Assembly: GCF_014201135.1 (NCBI RefSeq)
Contig: NZ_JACHDR010000001.1
Location: 1,240,001-1,304,000, forward strand
Reading direction: 5' to 3'
DNA: 64,000 nucleotides
Source of the DNA: Neomicrococcus aestuarii
GTDB taxonomy: Bacteria; Actinomycetota; Actinomycetes; Actinomycetales; Micrococcaceae
Below the pieces are notes generated by a model that was given only the letters and a program-made list of their open reading frames with translations, was not told the origin of the DNA and searched no databases. This document shows, one piece after another, positions 43,995 to 54,180 of this stretch; within the stretch, counting starts at the first letter, position 1; every line of letters starts with the position of its first letter. The translations under genes and the position numbers were made by a program.

Positions 43995-44397
43995 GTTTCT
44001 ACCCTTTGCCCCCACGCAACTGTAGCTACGAACGTTCCGGGCCCAGCGTCGTCGTACTGGCCAGACGTAACGGTTGTTCCGCTCCTTCCCCTGGCCCAGC
44101 CGCTTGCGATGCAACCCTGGCTACGATTCATGCCCTTTAACCTCCCTGCGAGGCCACTTCTCTGCAACCGGCCGCCGATGTGAGAACCCTTTGCGACAGA
44201 AAAACTGCAAAAAGTTGTAGCAATCTGGCCGCACATAGGGAAGGAGAGAGTCGGCGCGCTCATAAATAAGGGATTCGGGGCGTACGTCAGGAGATGGACG
44301 CGGCGCGCACATAAGAACGGACGGGACGCTTCGAATGAAGTCATCCTTCAATACCGGTGACACTCGATTCATTGCGTCCACTGATAAATTAGTACCT
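43995..44397. other. Non-coding stretch at presumed right end of the element
   Basis: No convincing gene is present. TAAATT at 44385-44390 is 7 nt before the TetR start codon. I searched for a tRNA fragment or a repeat that would mark an attachment site and found none that fits. Confidence 0.4.
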
Positions 44398-44943
44398 ATG
44401 CGTACTCGAGAGAGAGCCCTCAAAGCAGCGGTCACTGTGGTGGCGACCAAGGGATTCCAAGCACTTACCCACGCAAGCGTCGACGCCGAGGCCGAACTCC
44501 CGGCCGGCTCCACCTCGAACTATTTCAGAACAAAAAGCGCCCTGATCTCGGGGCTCATTGAGCACATCTCCGCCCCTGAACAACGCAGCGTGCCCGAGGT
44601 CTTCGCTCCAGAAACCCCTGAAGAGCTCGTTGACAAAGTTTCCGCGCTGGTCATAGAACTCACCACGAATCGCCGCGAATACACGGCCGCCCGCTTGGCG
44701 ATCTTCCTCTCGGGAAATCACCGTGCGGAGATTCGGGAAGGCTTCGCTGTGGGCGGCGCCAGCTTCCGAGCGGCGGTCAAAGCGTGTTTCGAACGCTTCG
44801 GAGCCGAGGACCCAGGACTGGCATCGGACGCCATCGTTGCCTGCGCCGAAGGCATCATCTATCGGCAAATTGTTTGGGGCTTCGATATTGACCCCCACGG
44901 ACAGCTAGGGCTCATAGCGAAAGGCGCGCTGGCGTCGTCGTAA
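44398..44943 (+). CDS. TetR-family regulator
   Basis: This 181-residue repressor has an N-terminal helix-turn-helix (about 8-50, with FQALTHASVDAEAELPAGSTS and the typical NYFRTKSALI) and a helical ligand domain. The start at 44398 is chosen because TAAATT ends 7 nt upstream, which fits a leaderless mRNA, and because family proteins begin at MRTRERAL. It converges on the RND pump gene and may control it, but the pump also has a divergent MarR gene. Its last 21 bp recur exactly downstream of marR. Confidence 0.85.
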   Translation: MRTRERALKAAVTVVATKGFQALTHASVDAEAELPAGSTSNYFRTKSALISGLIEHISAPEQRSVPEVFAPETPEELVDKVSALVIELTTNRREYTAARLAIFLSGNHRAEIREGFAVGGASFRAAVKACFERFGAEDPGLASDAIVACAEGIIYRQIVWGFDIDPHGQLGLIAKGALASS

Positions 44944-44945
44944 TC
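44925..44945. repeat. 21-bp direct repeat, left copy
   Basis: Covers the last codons and stop of the TetR gene (core GCGCTGGCGTCGTCGTAAT). An identical copy is at 48790-48810; together they bracket the RND pump and marR. Confidence 0.8.
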
Positions 44946-44963
44946 TCAAGTACTCACGCAGAC

Positions 44964-45004
44964 GGGCGCCCTCAAAAACCACCACAGTGATCTTGAGGGC
45001 GCCC
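44964..45004. terminator. Bidirectional hairpin between TetR and RND genes
   Basis: GGGCGCCCTCAA and TTGAGGGCGCCC enclose 17 nt. It lies about 20-25 nt past both stop codons and should end both convergent transcripts, though U-runs are missing. Confidence 0.65.
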
Positions 45005-45028
45005 GCGTTGTATCCAGCGGCAGCGAGG

Positions 45029-48000
45029 CTACGCCACCTGAACTGAGTACTCAGTACTTTGCACGTGCTTGGCGTTGCGCCGTTCCTTGCCGCCTTCGAA
45101 CATCAAGTACAGCACCGGCACCAGAATCAGCGTGAGCAGCGTTGAGGAAATCAGGCCGCCGATCACCACGATCGCAAGATCCTGACTGATGAAGCCACTG
45201 GATCCCGTGACGCCCAGGGCCATCGGAATGAGCGCGAAGATGGTCGCTAGGGCGGTCATGAGGATGGGTCGAACGCGCTGGCGCGCACCGTTATAAACGG
45301 CGTCCCGCACGCTCTGACCCTGCTTTCGATACTGATTGACGAGGTCAATCAACACAATGGCATTCGTGACCACAATGCCAATCAACATCAACATGCCGAT
45401 CAGCGCCGAGATGCCCAAGGGCTTTCCGGTGATCAAGAGCAACGCGATAGCACCCGTAGCAGCGAATGGAATCGAAACCAACAGGATCAACGGCTGCATG
45501 AGGGATCGGAAAGTTCCCACCAACAAGAGGAACACGATCGCGATCGCCACGAGCATTGCGATACCCAGCTGAGAGAAGGACTCCTGCTGGGTCTGCGCGA
45601 GACCACCCACGGAGGCGCTCGTACCTTCTGGAAGGTCGAGACCATTCAATTTCTCTTCGACCGCGGTAGTCACTGCGCCAAGCTCTCCCTCAGACGGGGT
45701 CAGAGAGATTGTGGAGACCAGATCGCCGTCCTCGCGAGTGACGGATGTAGCGACAGTGACCTTCTCAACGGTTGCCAGATCAGAAAGCGGCACGGTTCCG
45801 GAAGCCGTAGGAATCGGCAACTTCTTGAGCTCTGCCACGGTGGACGGTGCCTCAGCGCCATCGACGAAGATGCGGTATTCCTCGCTATTGATGGTGACGT
45901 TGCCGATGCTTTGCGGCGAAAGAACCGCACCCACCATGCCGAGCAACTGAACCTCGGTGAAACCGTTCTCGAGCGCTACTTCGCGGTCTACCGTGATCTG
46001 CGTGATGGGCTGTGCCGGCGCGAGGTCGCTAGCGACATCCGTGGTGTTTGCGGTGTCCTTGAGAGCCTCGTAAACAGTTTCCGAGGCCTTAGTGAGGTCA
46101 GCTTCATTCGTACCGGTGACCACAACATCCACTGAACCGCCGAAGCCGCTCATCGCCGCCGAATCCGTGAGGCTCACGTCTCCTGGGCCGTCGAGCTCAG
46201 CAAGCTTCGCCTGAACTGTCTCCTTTAACGCGGTCTGATCCGCGTCCGGGTTCGTGTTCACAATGTAGGTCGCCGTTCCTCCTCCGCCGCCGAGCATCGC
46301 GGAGAAGTCACCTTGCCCGCCGCCGCTTGAACCGGCCATGAGCATGACATCTTGGACGCCCTCCACCTCAAGCAGAGCATCCTCAACATCCTTGGCGCCA
46401 TCGGAAACGGTCTCAAGATCAGAGCCTGCGGGGAAGGTTTGAGTGGCCATGATCATGTTTTGACCGGTGCTGCCAATGAAGTCCACTTTCAAGAGCGGCA
46501 CCATGGAAACGGTGATCACCAGCAACAGCACGGAAGACACAATGGTGATGATTGGGTGCTTCTGCGTGCCGCTGAGGATGGGCTTGTAGCCACGCTGAAT
46601 CCAGCTCTTGTGTTCCTTCTCCTCCGCGGCCGCCCGGACTGCTTCAACGTCCGAAACGTTCTGAGTCGAGCGCAGGAACCAATAGGACAGGACGGGAACA
46701 ATAGTCAGCGCCACCAGCAACGACGAAAGCATCGCGATGGCCACGGTCAGCGCGAAGGGTGCGAACAGCTCCCCCACCATGCCGCCCACTAAAGCAATCG
46801 GCAAGAACACGGCAACCGTGGTCAGCGTGGAGGAGGTAATAGCGCCGGCCACTTCACGCACGGCGGTGAGGATCGCGTGCACCTTTTCTTCGCCGTAGGA
46901 CAAGTGACGCTTGATGTTTTCAATGACCACGATCGAGTCATCCACTACGCGACCAATCGCGATGGTGAGCGCGCCGAGCGTGAGCATGTTGAGCGAATGA
47001 CCGCCAAGGTTCAGACCAATGAAGGTCACCAGGACGGACAGCGGGATCGAGATGGCGGTCACGAGCGTTGAGCGCAAGGACAGCAAGAACACCAGGATGA
47101 CGACGATCGCAAAAAGCAGTCCCAGCAGGCCTTCAATAGCGAGGTGCTTGATGGAGTCCTCAATGAAGGGGGCTTGGTCAAAGACCACGGTGAGCGTGAG
47201 GTCCGGGAATTCGCTCTTAAGCTCCTCAATGACATCGCTCGCTGCATAGGAAATGGCCACGATGTCCGCGTCCTGCTGAGCGGTGATGGAGAGAGACAAG
47301 GCTTCTTCCCCGTTCATGCGGGTGATGGAGGTCTGCGGTTCCGTTTCCATAGTGACGGAGGCGATGTCTCCAAGGCGTACGACGACGCCTGGTTCAGTTT
47401 GGCTTGCCAGTGGCAGTTCCTTGATGGCCTCGAGAGAGGAAATCGGGGTGCCACCTTGGACGGACAGGGACGTTCCGTCCTCAGTGATGCTACCCAGTGG
47501 CATGGTGATGCCGTTAGCTTCGAGCGCTTGGCTCAACGACTGCGCGGTCAGGCCATTCGCTGCGAGCTTGCTCTGGTTGGGGGTGATCACCACGCGCTCT
47601 ACGGCGGTGCCGGAGACAGCTGCCGAGCGGACGCCGGAAATACCTTCGAGTCGTGGAACCACGGACTCGGTGAGTGTGCGGGAAAGTTCGGTAATGTCCT
47701 GGTCAGAGGAGGACGCGGTCAGGTAAATGGCTGGAATGTCCGCCGTGCTGCCGGAGACCAGCTCCGGTTCAGCGTCCGAGGGGAGCGAGTCTGAAATCGC
47801 GCTCAGCGCTTGCTCCACGGAGGCCGTGAACTCATCCGTGTCAGCGCCATAGGTGTAGGAAATCGAGACCATGGACATGCTGGAGGATGAGGTTGCCACC
47901 ACCTGCTCGACGTCCTCCAGGTCAGCAATGGCACGAGATACGGGCACGCTGACCTGTTCGTCCATCACTTCCGGGCTGGCGCCCGGGATCATGGTGACCA

Positions 48001-48142
48001 CCGTGGTCTGCGGCATGGAAATTGAAGGGATCAACTCTTGCTTGAGTTGAGTCATCGAGAGAACGCCAAATCCGGCGATCAAGAGGGTCATGAGGGCGAC
48101 CAACAGCCTGTTGTTCAAGCTAAAGCTTGCGAGTCGAAACAC
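45029..48142 (-). CDS. RND-family efflux pump (SwrC/AcrB-like)
   Basis: This 1037-residue proton-driven transporter has the RND layout: helix 1 (about 11-30), a large external loop, helices 2-6 with the proton-relay segment GRVVDDSIVVIENIKRH (about 396-412), a second external loop and helices 8-12. Gram-positive members such as SwrC of Bacillus export lipopeptides and other amphiphiles; substrate here is unknown. No membrane-fusion partner or outer-membrane protein is adjacent, as expected of a monoderm. The start is the GTG at 48142. Regulation by the divergent MarR gene is suggested by a palindrome between them. Confidence 0.88.
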   Translation of the reverse strand: MFRLASFSLNNRLLVALMTLLIAGFGVLSMTQLKQELIPSISMPQTTVVTMIPGASPEVMDEQVSVPVSRAIADLEDVEQVVATSSSSMSMVSISYTYGADTDEFTASVEQALSAISDSLPSDAEPELVSGSTADIPAIYLTASSSDQDITELSRTLTESVVPRLEGISGVRSAAVSGTAVERVVITPNQSKLAANGLTAQSLSQALEANGITMPLGSITEDGTSLSVQGGTPISSLEAIKELPLASQTEPGVVVRLGDIASVTMETEPQTSITRMNGEEALSLSITAQQDADIVAISYAASDVIEELKSEFPDLTLTVVFDQAPFIEDSIKHLAIEGLLGLLFAIVVILVFLLSLRSTLVTAISIPLSVLVTFIGLNLGGHSLNMLTLGALTIAIGRVVDDSIVVIENIKRHLSYGEEKVHAILTAVREVAGAITSSTLTTVAVFLPIALVGGMVGELFAPFALTVAIAMLSSLLVALTIVPVLSYWFLRSTQNVSDVEAVRAAAEEKEHKSWIQRGYKPILSGTQKHPIITIVSSVLLLVITVSMVPLLKVDFIGSTGQNMIMATQTFPAGSDLETVSDGAKDVEDALLEVEGVQDVMLMAGSSGGGQGDFSAMLGGGGGTATYIVNTNPDADQTALKETVQAKLAELDGPGDVSLTDSAAMSGFGGSVDVVVTGTNEADLTKASETVYEALKDTANTTDVASDLAPAQPITQITVDREVALENGFTEVQLLGMVGAVLSPQSIGNVTINSEEYRIFVDGAEAPSTVAELKKLPIPTASGTVPLSDLATVEKVTVATSVTREDGDLVSTISLTPSEGELGAVTTAVEEKLNGLDLPEGTSASVGGLAQTQQESFSQLGIAMLVAIAIVFLLLVGTFRSLMQPLILLVSIPFAATGAIALLLITGKPLGISALIGMLMLIGIVVTNAIVLIDLVNQYRKQGQSVRDAVYNGARQRVRPILMTALATIFALIPMALGVTGSSGFISQDLAIVVIGGLISSTLLTLILVPVLYLMFEGGKERRNAKHVQSTEYSVQVA

Positions 48143-48212
48143 AGAAGCACCACCGAATAGTAGAGAAACTCGAGCTGGCGATAGCCCAGAAATTGGTTAG
48201 CGCCACGCAAAG

Positions 48213-48229
48213 CTTAGCACTAGGCTAAG
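48213..48229. promoter_or_regulatory. Candidate MarR operator
   Basis: CTTAGCACTAGGCTAAG, an inverted repeat with 6-bp arms and 5-nt centre, lies in the region between the divergent RND and marR genes, 71 nt from the pump start. Size and symmetry suit MarR binding. Confidence 0.55.
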
Positions 48230-48294
48230 TAAGATTCTGAACTCATCAACCGCCCATGAACTCCGACCACGTCATGGAAAGGTACTGTGGAACC

Positions 48295-48762
48295 GTGAAA
48301 AACCCTGACGAATCCGAGCGCGAGTCACTCCTCGCCGAGCTGCTTGGACTTCAAGCCGCCTTGGAGTCATCCTTCGTCCCGGAACACATCGAGCCCATGC
48401 TGTCTTTGAGCCTGACCATGCAGCAGCTCAAGGTGCTCACCATCTTGGTGACAGAACCCAACGGAAGCACCATGCAAGCGCTCGCCAGAACGGTCGGCGT
48501 CTCGCTAGCAACCATGTCTGGGATTGTGGATCGTCTCGAAACCCAGAAGATGGTGGAACGAAGCCTCGATCCCTACGACCAGCGCGTCCGCCGCGTCAAC
48601 GCATCGGCACTGGGACGGGAGACCGTTCAAAAACTTATGGCGACCAGGCCAGAGCTCAACAGCAGCCCCTTGCGCTTGCTGACACTCGAGGATCTGCGCG
48701 CCCTCACTCAAGGAATTCGCGCACTCGTTCACGCAGTGCAGGTGGATACTCAGCGCAACTAA
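48295..48762 (+). CDS. MarR-family regulator
   Basis: This 155-residue regulator has a winged helix (about 45-105: GSTMQALARTVGVSLATMSGIVDRL with wing DPYDQRVRRV), flanked by dimerisation helices. I chose the GTG at 48295 because TACTGT ends exactly 6 nt before it, matching the leaderless pattern of other genes here; an ATG at 48256 is possible and would add 13 residues. It is divergent from the RND pump with a likely operator between and probably represses it. A copy of the 21-bp repeat follows the gene. Confidence 0.82.
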   Translation: MKNPDESERESLLAELLGLQAALESSFVPEHIEPMLSLSLTMQQLKVLTILVTEPNGSTMQALARTVGVSLATMSGIVDRLETQKMVERSLDPYDQRVRRVNASALGRETVQKLMATRPELNSSPLRLLTLEDLRALTQGIRALVHAVQVDTQRN

Positions 48763-48789
48763 CGCCCCACCGCAGCTCATCTCGCGAAC

Positions 48790-48810
48790 CGCGCTGGCGT
48801 CGTCGTAATC
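48790..48810. repeat. 21-bp direct repeat, right copy
   Basis: Identical to 44925-44945 but here non-coding, between the convergent marR and SixA-type genes, 8 nt from the latter's stop codon. Confidence 0.8.
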
Positions 48811-48817
48811 AAAAAAT

Positions 48818-49339
48818 TTAGCGGGGCACCACGAAAGATACGAGCTTCGCGTCCCGCCCATCCAACTCAGCCCACGGCTTGTTGATCTCGAAAGCCGTCA
48901 GCCCCAAGGTCGGGTACCGGGTTGCCATCTCCATGACGGATTCTTCGTCGGATTCCACGGACGCCAAGCGCATGGACAGATCTTGAACGGTGGGCATGTG
49001 CCCAATCACCATGAGCGTGCGCACCGTATCCGGGGTCTCGTTGATGATGGAGAGCATCTCAGTAGCGCCGGCCTCGTACAGCCGGTCGTCGATGTACGGG
49101 GTGGGGGCTTCGTCGCCAAGTTCGCTGGTCGCCCACGCGCACGTCGATCGCGTACGCAGCGCTGAGGAGACTAGCAGGTAATCAGGCACAAAACCGTTCT
49201 CCACCAGCCAGCGGCCCGCAGCGGGAGCTTCGCGATTGCCGCGCCCAGCGAGGGGACGGTCGTGGTCACTGACACCCAAAGGGTAATCGGACTTGGCATG
49301 ACGAAGGATCACCAGGCGGCGCTCAGGAGAAGAACTCAT
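48818..49339 (-). CDS. SixA-type histidine phosphatase
   Basis: This 173-residue enzyme of the histidine phosphatase superfamily has the catalytic RHAK motif near the N-terminus (VILRHAKSDYP, residues 10-20) and a second His in MVIGHMPT. It removes phosphate through a phospho-histidine intermediate; SixA of Escherichia coli acts on phosphohistidine in signalling proteins. TAGGCT ends 6 nt before the ATG, which suggests a leaderless mRNA. It lies near a two-component pair but no direct link is shown. Confidence 0.88.
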   Translation of the reverse strand: MSSSPERRLVILRHAKSDYPLGVSDHDRPLAGRGNREAPAAGRWLVENGFVPDYLLVSSALRTRSTCAWATSELGDEAPTPYIDDRLYEAGATEMLSIINETPDTVRTLMVIGHMPTVQDLSMRLASVESDEESVMEMATRYPTLGLTAFEINKPWAELDGRDAKLVSFVVPR

Positions 49340-49389
49340 GAGACCAGCCTAGTGATCCTTCGGTACAACTTTTCCGTGGGTGGCGGGAA

Positions 49390-50193
49390 TTAGATGGCGT
49401 ATTCAGGAGCAGCCCAGACAACAACCTCTGGGTGCTCGTAGAAGCGGTAGCCCTGGCCGCGGACCGTGCGGACCGTGTTGGCGAGGCGACCCAGCTTGGA
49501 GCGCAAGCGTCGGATGTGAACGTCGATGGTGCGCTCGTTTGGCACTTCTTCGGCGTTCTTCCACAAGTTCTCAAGCAGCTCTTCGCGGCCCACCGTGCGC
49601 TGGCCGTTCTCCACCAAGTAGTTCAACAGCTCGAATTCCTTGAACGTGAGGTTCAAGGTGTCGCCGTCAAGGTGGACTTCGCGGCGGGACAAGTCAATCA
49701 GCACGCCCGTGGAGTGCTTGAAGTTGTTCTGGTTGCGAATGAGGTTCTCGACGATGCGCGGGCGGCGGTTGATCGTAGGATCACCGAGAGCCTGGCGGAC
49801 AACGTCCAAGTGGGCGCCCTGCGCGTTGGACGGAGCCAAGGCAACAGCCGCGTGGGTCTGCGCGTTGGGAGCAACAGACATCAGGTAGGAGCGAACCTGA
49901 GTGGCGATCTCCGCGAGCGTGGTGCCGTTCTCGGCAGCGCCGGACTCGTTCAGGCCTACATACAAGACGAATCCGCGTGCTGCGGTTTCTCCGACGGCCT
50001 GTGGACCCGGCTGCCCGTTGCCTGCCACAACGGGCGTGGGCATCTGCTCATCGGTAGTTCGCGCGAAGCTTCGTACGTTTCTATACCCGGGCTCAGAATA
50101 GCCAGCCGCCTGCGATGCATGTCGCTGAGCCGCGAGTGCGCGGTTCTGGGCATTGCGAACGGAAATGTGGACGTAGCCGGATGAAACGGACAT
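49390..50193 (-). CDS. Winged-helix (OmpR/PhoB-type) regulator without receiver domain
   Basis: This 267-residue protein ends in a PhoB-type DNA-binding domain (about 160-255: LTFKEFELLNYLVENGQRTV, then ERTIDVHIRRLRSKLG and TVRGQGYRF). The first 155 residues are not a receiver: no acidic pocket, DxxMP or KP motif is seen, and the sequence is Ala/Asn/Gln-rich. It therefore works without phosphorylation or through another signal. AAGAGGTAG precedes the ATG. Related proteins occur across Micrococcaceae. Target genes are unknown. Confidence 0.8.
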   Translation of the reverse strand: MSVSSGYVHISVRNAQNRALAAQRHASQAAGYSEPGYRNVRSFARTTDEQMPTPVVAGNGQPGPQAVGETAARGFVLYVGLNESGAAENGTTLAEIATQVRSYLMSVAPNAQTHAAVALAPSNAQGAHLDVVRQALGDPTINRRPRIVENLIRNQNNFKHSTGVLIDLSRREVHLDGDTLNLTFKEFELLNYLVENGQRTVGREELLENLWKNAEEVPNERTIDVHIRRLRSKLGRLANTVRTVRGQGYRFYEHPEVVVWAAPEYAI

Positions 50194-50744
50194 TTTCTCT
50201 ACCTCTTGCTCAGTGCGTGATTTCTCATCACAGTTCGTGCGTGGGCGTGGTTCTCGAGAGAACGTTCATTGAAGAACCCCTTCGGAGGCTTTCACCCCGA
50301 CTCCGGGGCAAAAATCCTTGTAGCCTGCGCTACACCGAAGTTCACAATGATGAGTTTTCACGTAATAAAGAGAACGCGCAAGTAACAATGCCGTCATTTG
50401 TCCATACTTTGAGACGAAATGCATGAATTGTGATGCGAAACACACATTACGCCTGGTATTCAATTGTCATCGAAGATTGTTCAACGATCCGCGCGATTCC
50501 GGGAAAAATCCTGAAGATCTCGCGGAATAAATTATGAAAACGCTTCCACGAGACATTGCATAACCATGCAGTACCCCGTATTTGATGGAAATTTCAGTTG
50601 ACAGTACCGGGATTCGCCCAATTGACGATTGACGCAGACACCCATGCACACGGCACCACGTTTCGCATTCATCGGAGTAGGGTTCACAGAAAGAACACAG
50701 GTTCGGCAAAGACGTTTCAGAAGCCACCTTGAAAGGGTGAATAC
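50194..50744. other. AT-rich 550-nt intergenic region
   Basis: No gene is evident. The region is clearly richer in A and T than its flanks. CCCCGACTCCGGGG (50298-50311) and GTAGCCTGCGCTAC (50321-50334) can form small hairpins. A TTGACA occurs near 50598 but no fitting -10 follows. It separates two divergent regulators and likely holds their promoters, perhaps with a long 5' leader. Confidence 0.45.
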
Positions 50745-51485
50745 ATGACCACATCACGATTCTCACCCGCAGATTTGCCTCGGCTCCAGCACCCCGACGG
50801 CTCCCCCATCAAAGCGCTGGTGGTTGACGATGAGCCAACGCTCGCGGAGCTCGTGACCATGGGCCTGCGCATGCTTCATTGGGACGTCAAGACCGCTCAC
50901 GACGGCCCCTCCGCAGTCCAGGCCGCTCGCGCCGAGATGCCGGATGTCCTCATCTTGGACTGGATGCTCCCCGGCTACGACGGCCCCGAAGTTCTTGAAA
51001 AGGTGCGGCTGTTCCTCCCGGACGTGCCGGCGATGTTCCTGACCGCCAAGGACACCGTGGATGACCGCATTGAAGGTCTCGCCAAGGGCGGCGATGACTA
51101 CGTCACCAAACCGTTCAGCCTTGAAGAAGTCCTCATTCGCCTCCACCGCTTGGTTTCCCGTAGCGGTGCCGCCACCGCGGACTCCGCCGAAATGGTGGTG
51201 GGCGATCTGATCATGAACACCGATTCGCGCGAAGTGCACCGCGCTGGCGAAGAGGTTGTCCTCACCGCCACCGAGTTCGATCTCCTTCGCTACCTCATGG
51301 AGAACCCTCGCCGTGTGCTCTCGAAGACGCAGATCTTGAACGCTGTCTGGAACTACGATTTCGGCGGCCAAGCGAACATCGTGGAGCTCTACATCTCCTA
51401 CCTGCGCAAGAAGATCGATGCCGGGCACGAGGCCATGATTCACACGGTGCGTGGCGCCGGTTATGTCCTCAAGCCTGCCGCGTAG
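50745..51485 (+). CDS. OmpR-family response regulator
   Basis: This 246-residue regulator has a receiver with acidic pair Asp28-Asp29, phospho-acceptor Asp72 (LILDWMLPG) and Lys122 (TKP), then a PhoB-type winged helix (about 150-243, ending TVRGAGYVLKP). It binds DNA when phosphorylated by the kinase encoded 12 nt downstream. AAAGGGTG precedes the ATG. Signal and targets cannot be inferred; the pair resembles MprAB/TcrYX-type systems of actinobacteria. Confidence 0.92.
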   Translation: MTTSRFSPADLPRLQHPDGSPIKALVVDDEPTLAELVTMGLRMLHWDVKTAHDGPSAVQAARAEMPDVLILDWMLPGYDGPEVLEKVRLFLPDVPAMFLTAKDTVDDRIEGLAKGGDDYVTKPFSLEEVLIRLHRLVSRSGAATADSAEMVVGDLIMNTDSREVHRAGEEVVLTATEFDLLRYLMENPRRVLSKTQILNAVWNYDFGGQANIVELYISYLRKKIDAGHEAMIHTVRGAGYVLKPAA

Positions 51486-51497
51486 TCGGTTACTAGG

Positions 51498-52990
51498 GTG
51501 AAAAGAACCGCGCTTCGGTCCCGTTTGGTGGCCGCACTTTTGGTGATGCTCGCGTTGGTGTGCCTGGTGATCGGGTTTTTCACGCACACTATTTTGCGTA
51601 CGACGACGCTGGCTCAATTAGATGCCGAACTGCAGGACACGTCGAGTCGCGCCGTGAATTTTCGGGAGGGTCCGGACCGTTCCCAAACGGATGACGACGA
51701 TCCACTGTACGCTCCTGGCCAGGCTTCCGGAACGCTCACTGTCCGGGTGAGCAGCACCGGTTTGGTGAAGTCTTCGGGCGTCTTAGACGTGCGAAGCGGC
51801 GAGCGTTCCTCGTTGACCACCGACGATGTCGAGTCATTGCTTTCCCTATCAGCGACCAACGAGCCGACGGAATCTCACTTGTCCGTGGGTGAATACCGCG
51901 TCCTCGCCACCGAGGATCCGCACGGCGGCTATCTCATTGTGGGTCTGCCGACCGCTGCGGCCGAAAAGACGCTCCGGACACTGGATACCACCATGCTGGT
52001 GGTTTCCGGCTCCGGTCTGGTTGTCGCCGGCTTCATTGGTTCGCTCATTATTCGACGCTCCCTGCGCCCACTCGAACGCGTCTCCACCGTGGCAACGAGC
52101 GTGGCCGACTCCGTGACCAAATTGTCCTCAGAAAAGCAGCACGCGGCCATTGCCGAACGCGTTGACGCGCGCGATGCGCAGCCTGGCACAGAGGTGGGCA
52201 ACGTGGGTTGGGCGCTGAACAACCTGCTGGATAACGTGGATCAAGCGCTCACCGTGCGCCAGCGCTCGGAAGAGCAGATGCGCAACTTCGCGGCAGATGC
52301 GTCCCACGAGCTGCGGACTCCCCTTGCGGCTGTGCGCGGGTACTCGGAGTTCATTCGCGCTACCGAACACCTCAGCCCGGACGGTGAAAAGTCGCTGGAG
52401 CGCGTGTTGAGCCAATCGGACCGCATGAGCGCTCTCGTGGAGAATCTCCTCTTGCTGGCCCGCCTCGATCAAGGGCACAAGCCGCAAGATGAGGCCGTGG
52501 ACGTGAACATTCTGGTGGCCGAAAGCGTTCAGGACGCCCAAATCGCGGCCACAGCTCACCGCTGGCGGGTGGAACTTCCGCAATCCAGCGTCGTCGTACG
52601 CGGTGACCGCCAGCAACTCACGCAAGTGCTCTCCAACCTGCTCTCCAATGCGCGTAAGCACACACCGGAGGGGTCGGAAGTGACCACAAGCCTGCGGCAG
52701 TCTTCGGATCGACGCTTCGCCGAGCTCACCGTTCAGGACAATGGGCCGGGTATCTCACCAGATTTTCTGCCGCGGATCTTCACGCGATTCGCACGCGCGG
52801 ATAAGGCGCGTTCGGGCACGGATGGCACCACAGGACTGGGCTTGCCTATCGTGAAGGCCATTGTTGAAGCGCACGGCGGAACCATCGTGGCCTCCAGCCG
52901 CCCGGGCCGTACGGAATTTTTGGTCCGCTTGCCGCTAGCGACGCCGCCCAAACCTGACCGGGCGCCGTCGTCCGCAGCGGACAGCAGTAA

Positions 52991-52994
<4 letters not shown>
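51498..52994 (+). CDS. Sensor histidine kinase
   Basis: This 498-residue kinase has membrane helices at about residues 10-33 and 163-190 around an extracellular domain of 130 residues. HAMP follows, then the phospho-acceptor region ([20 protein letters not shown]), the N box (NLLSNARKH), G1 (DNGPGI) and G2 (GLGLPIVK). It should phosphorylate the regulator encoded just upstream. The GTG at 51498 follows that stop codon by 12 nt. Its last 4 nt overlap the convergent upp stop codon. Confidence 0.92.
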
Positions 52995-54161
<1,167 letters not shown>

Positions 54162-54180
54162 TCGGGACCATACTGGTGGG

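Noticed and set aside
50298-50340. Riboswitch in the AT-rich gap
   Set aside because: Only two small hairpins are seen; no consensus of a known riboswitch class is recognisable.
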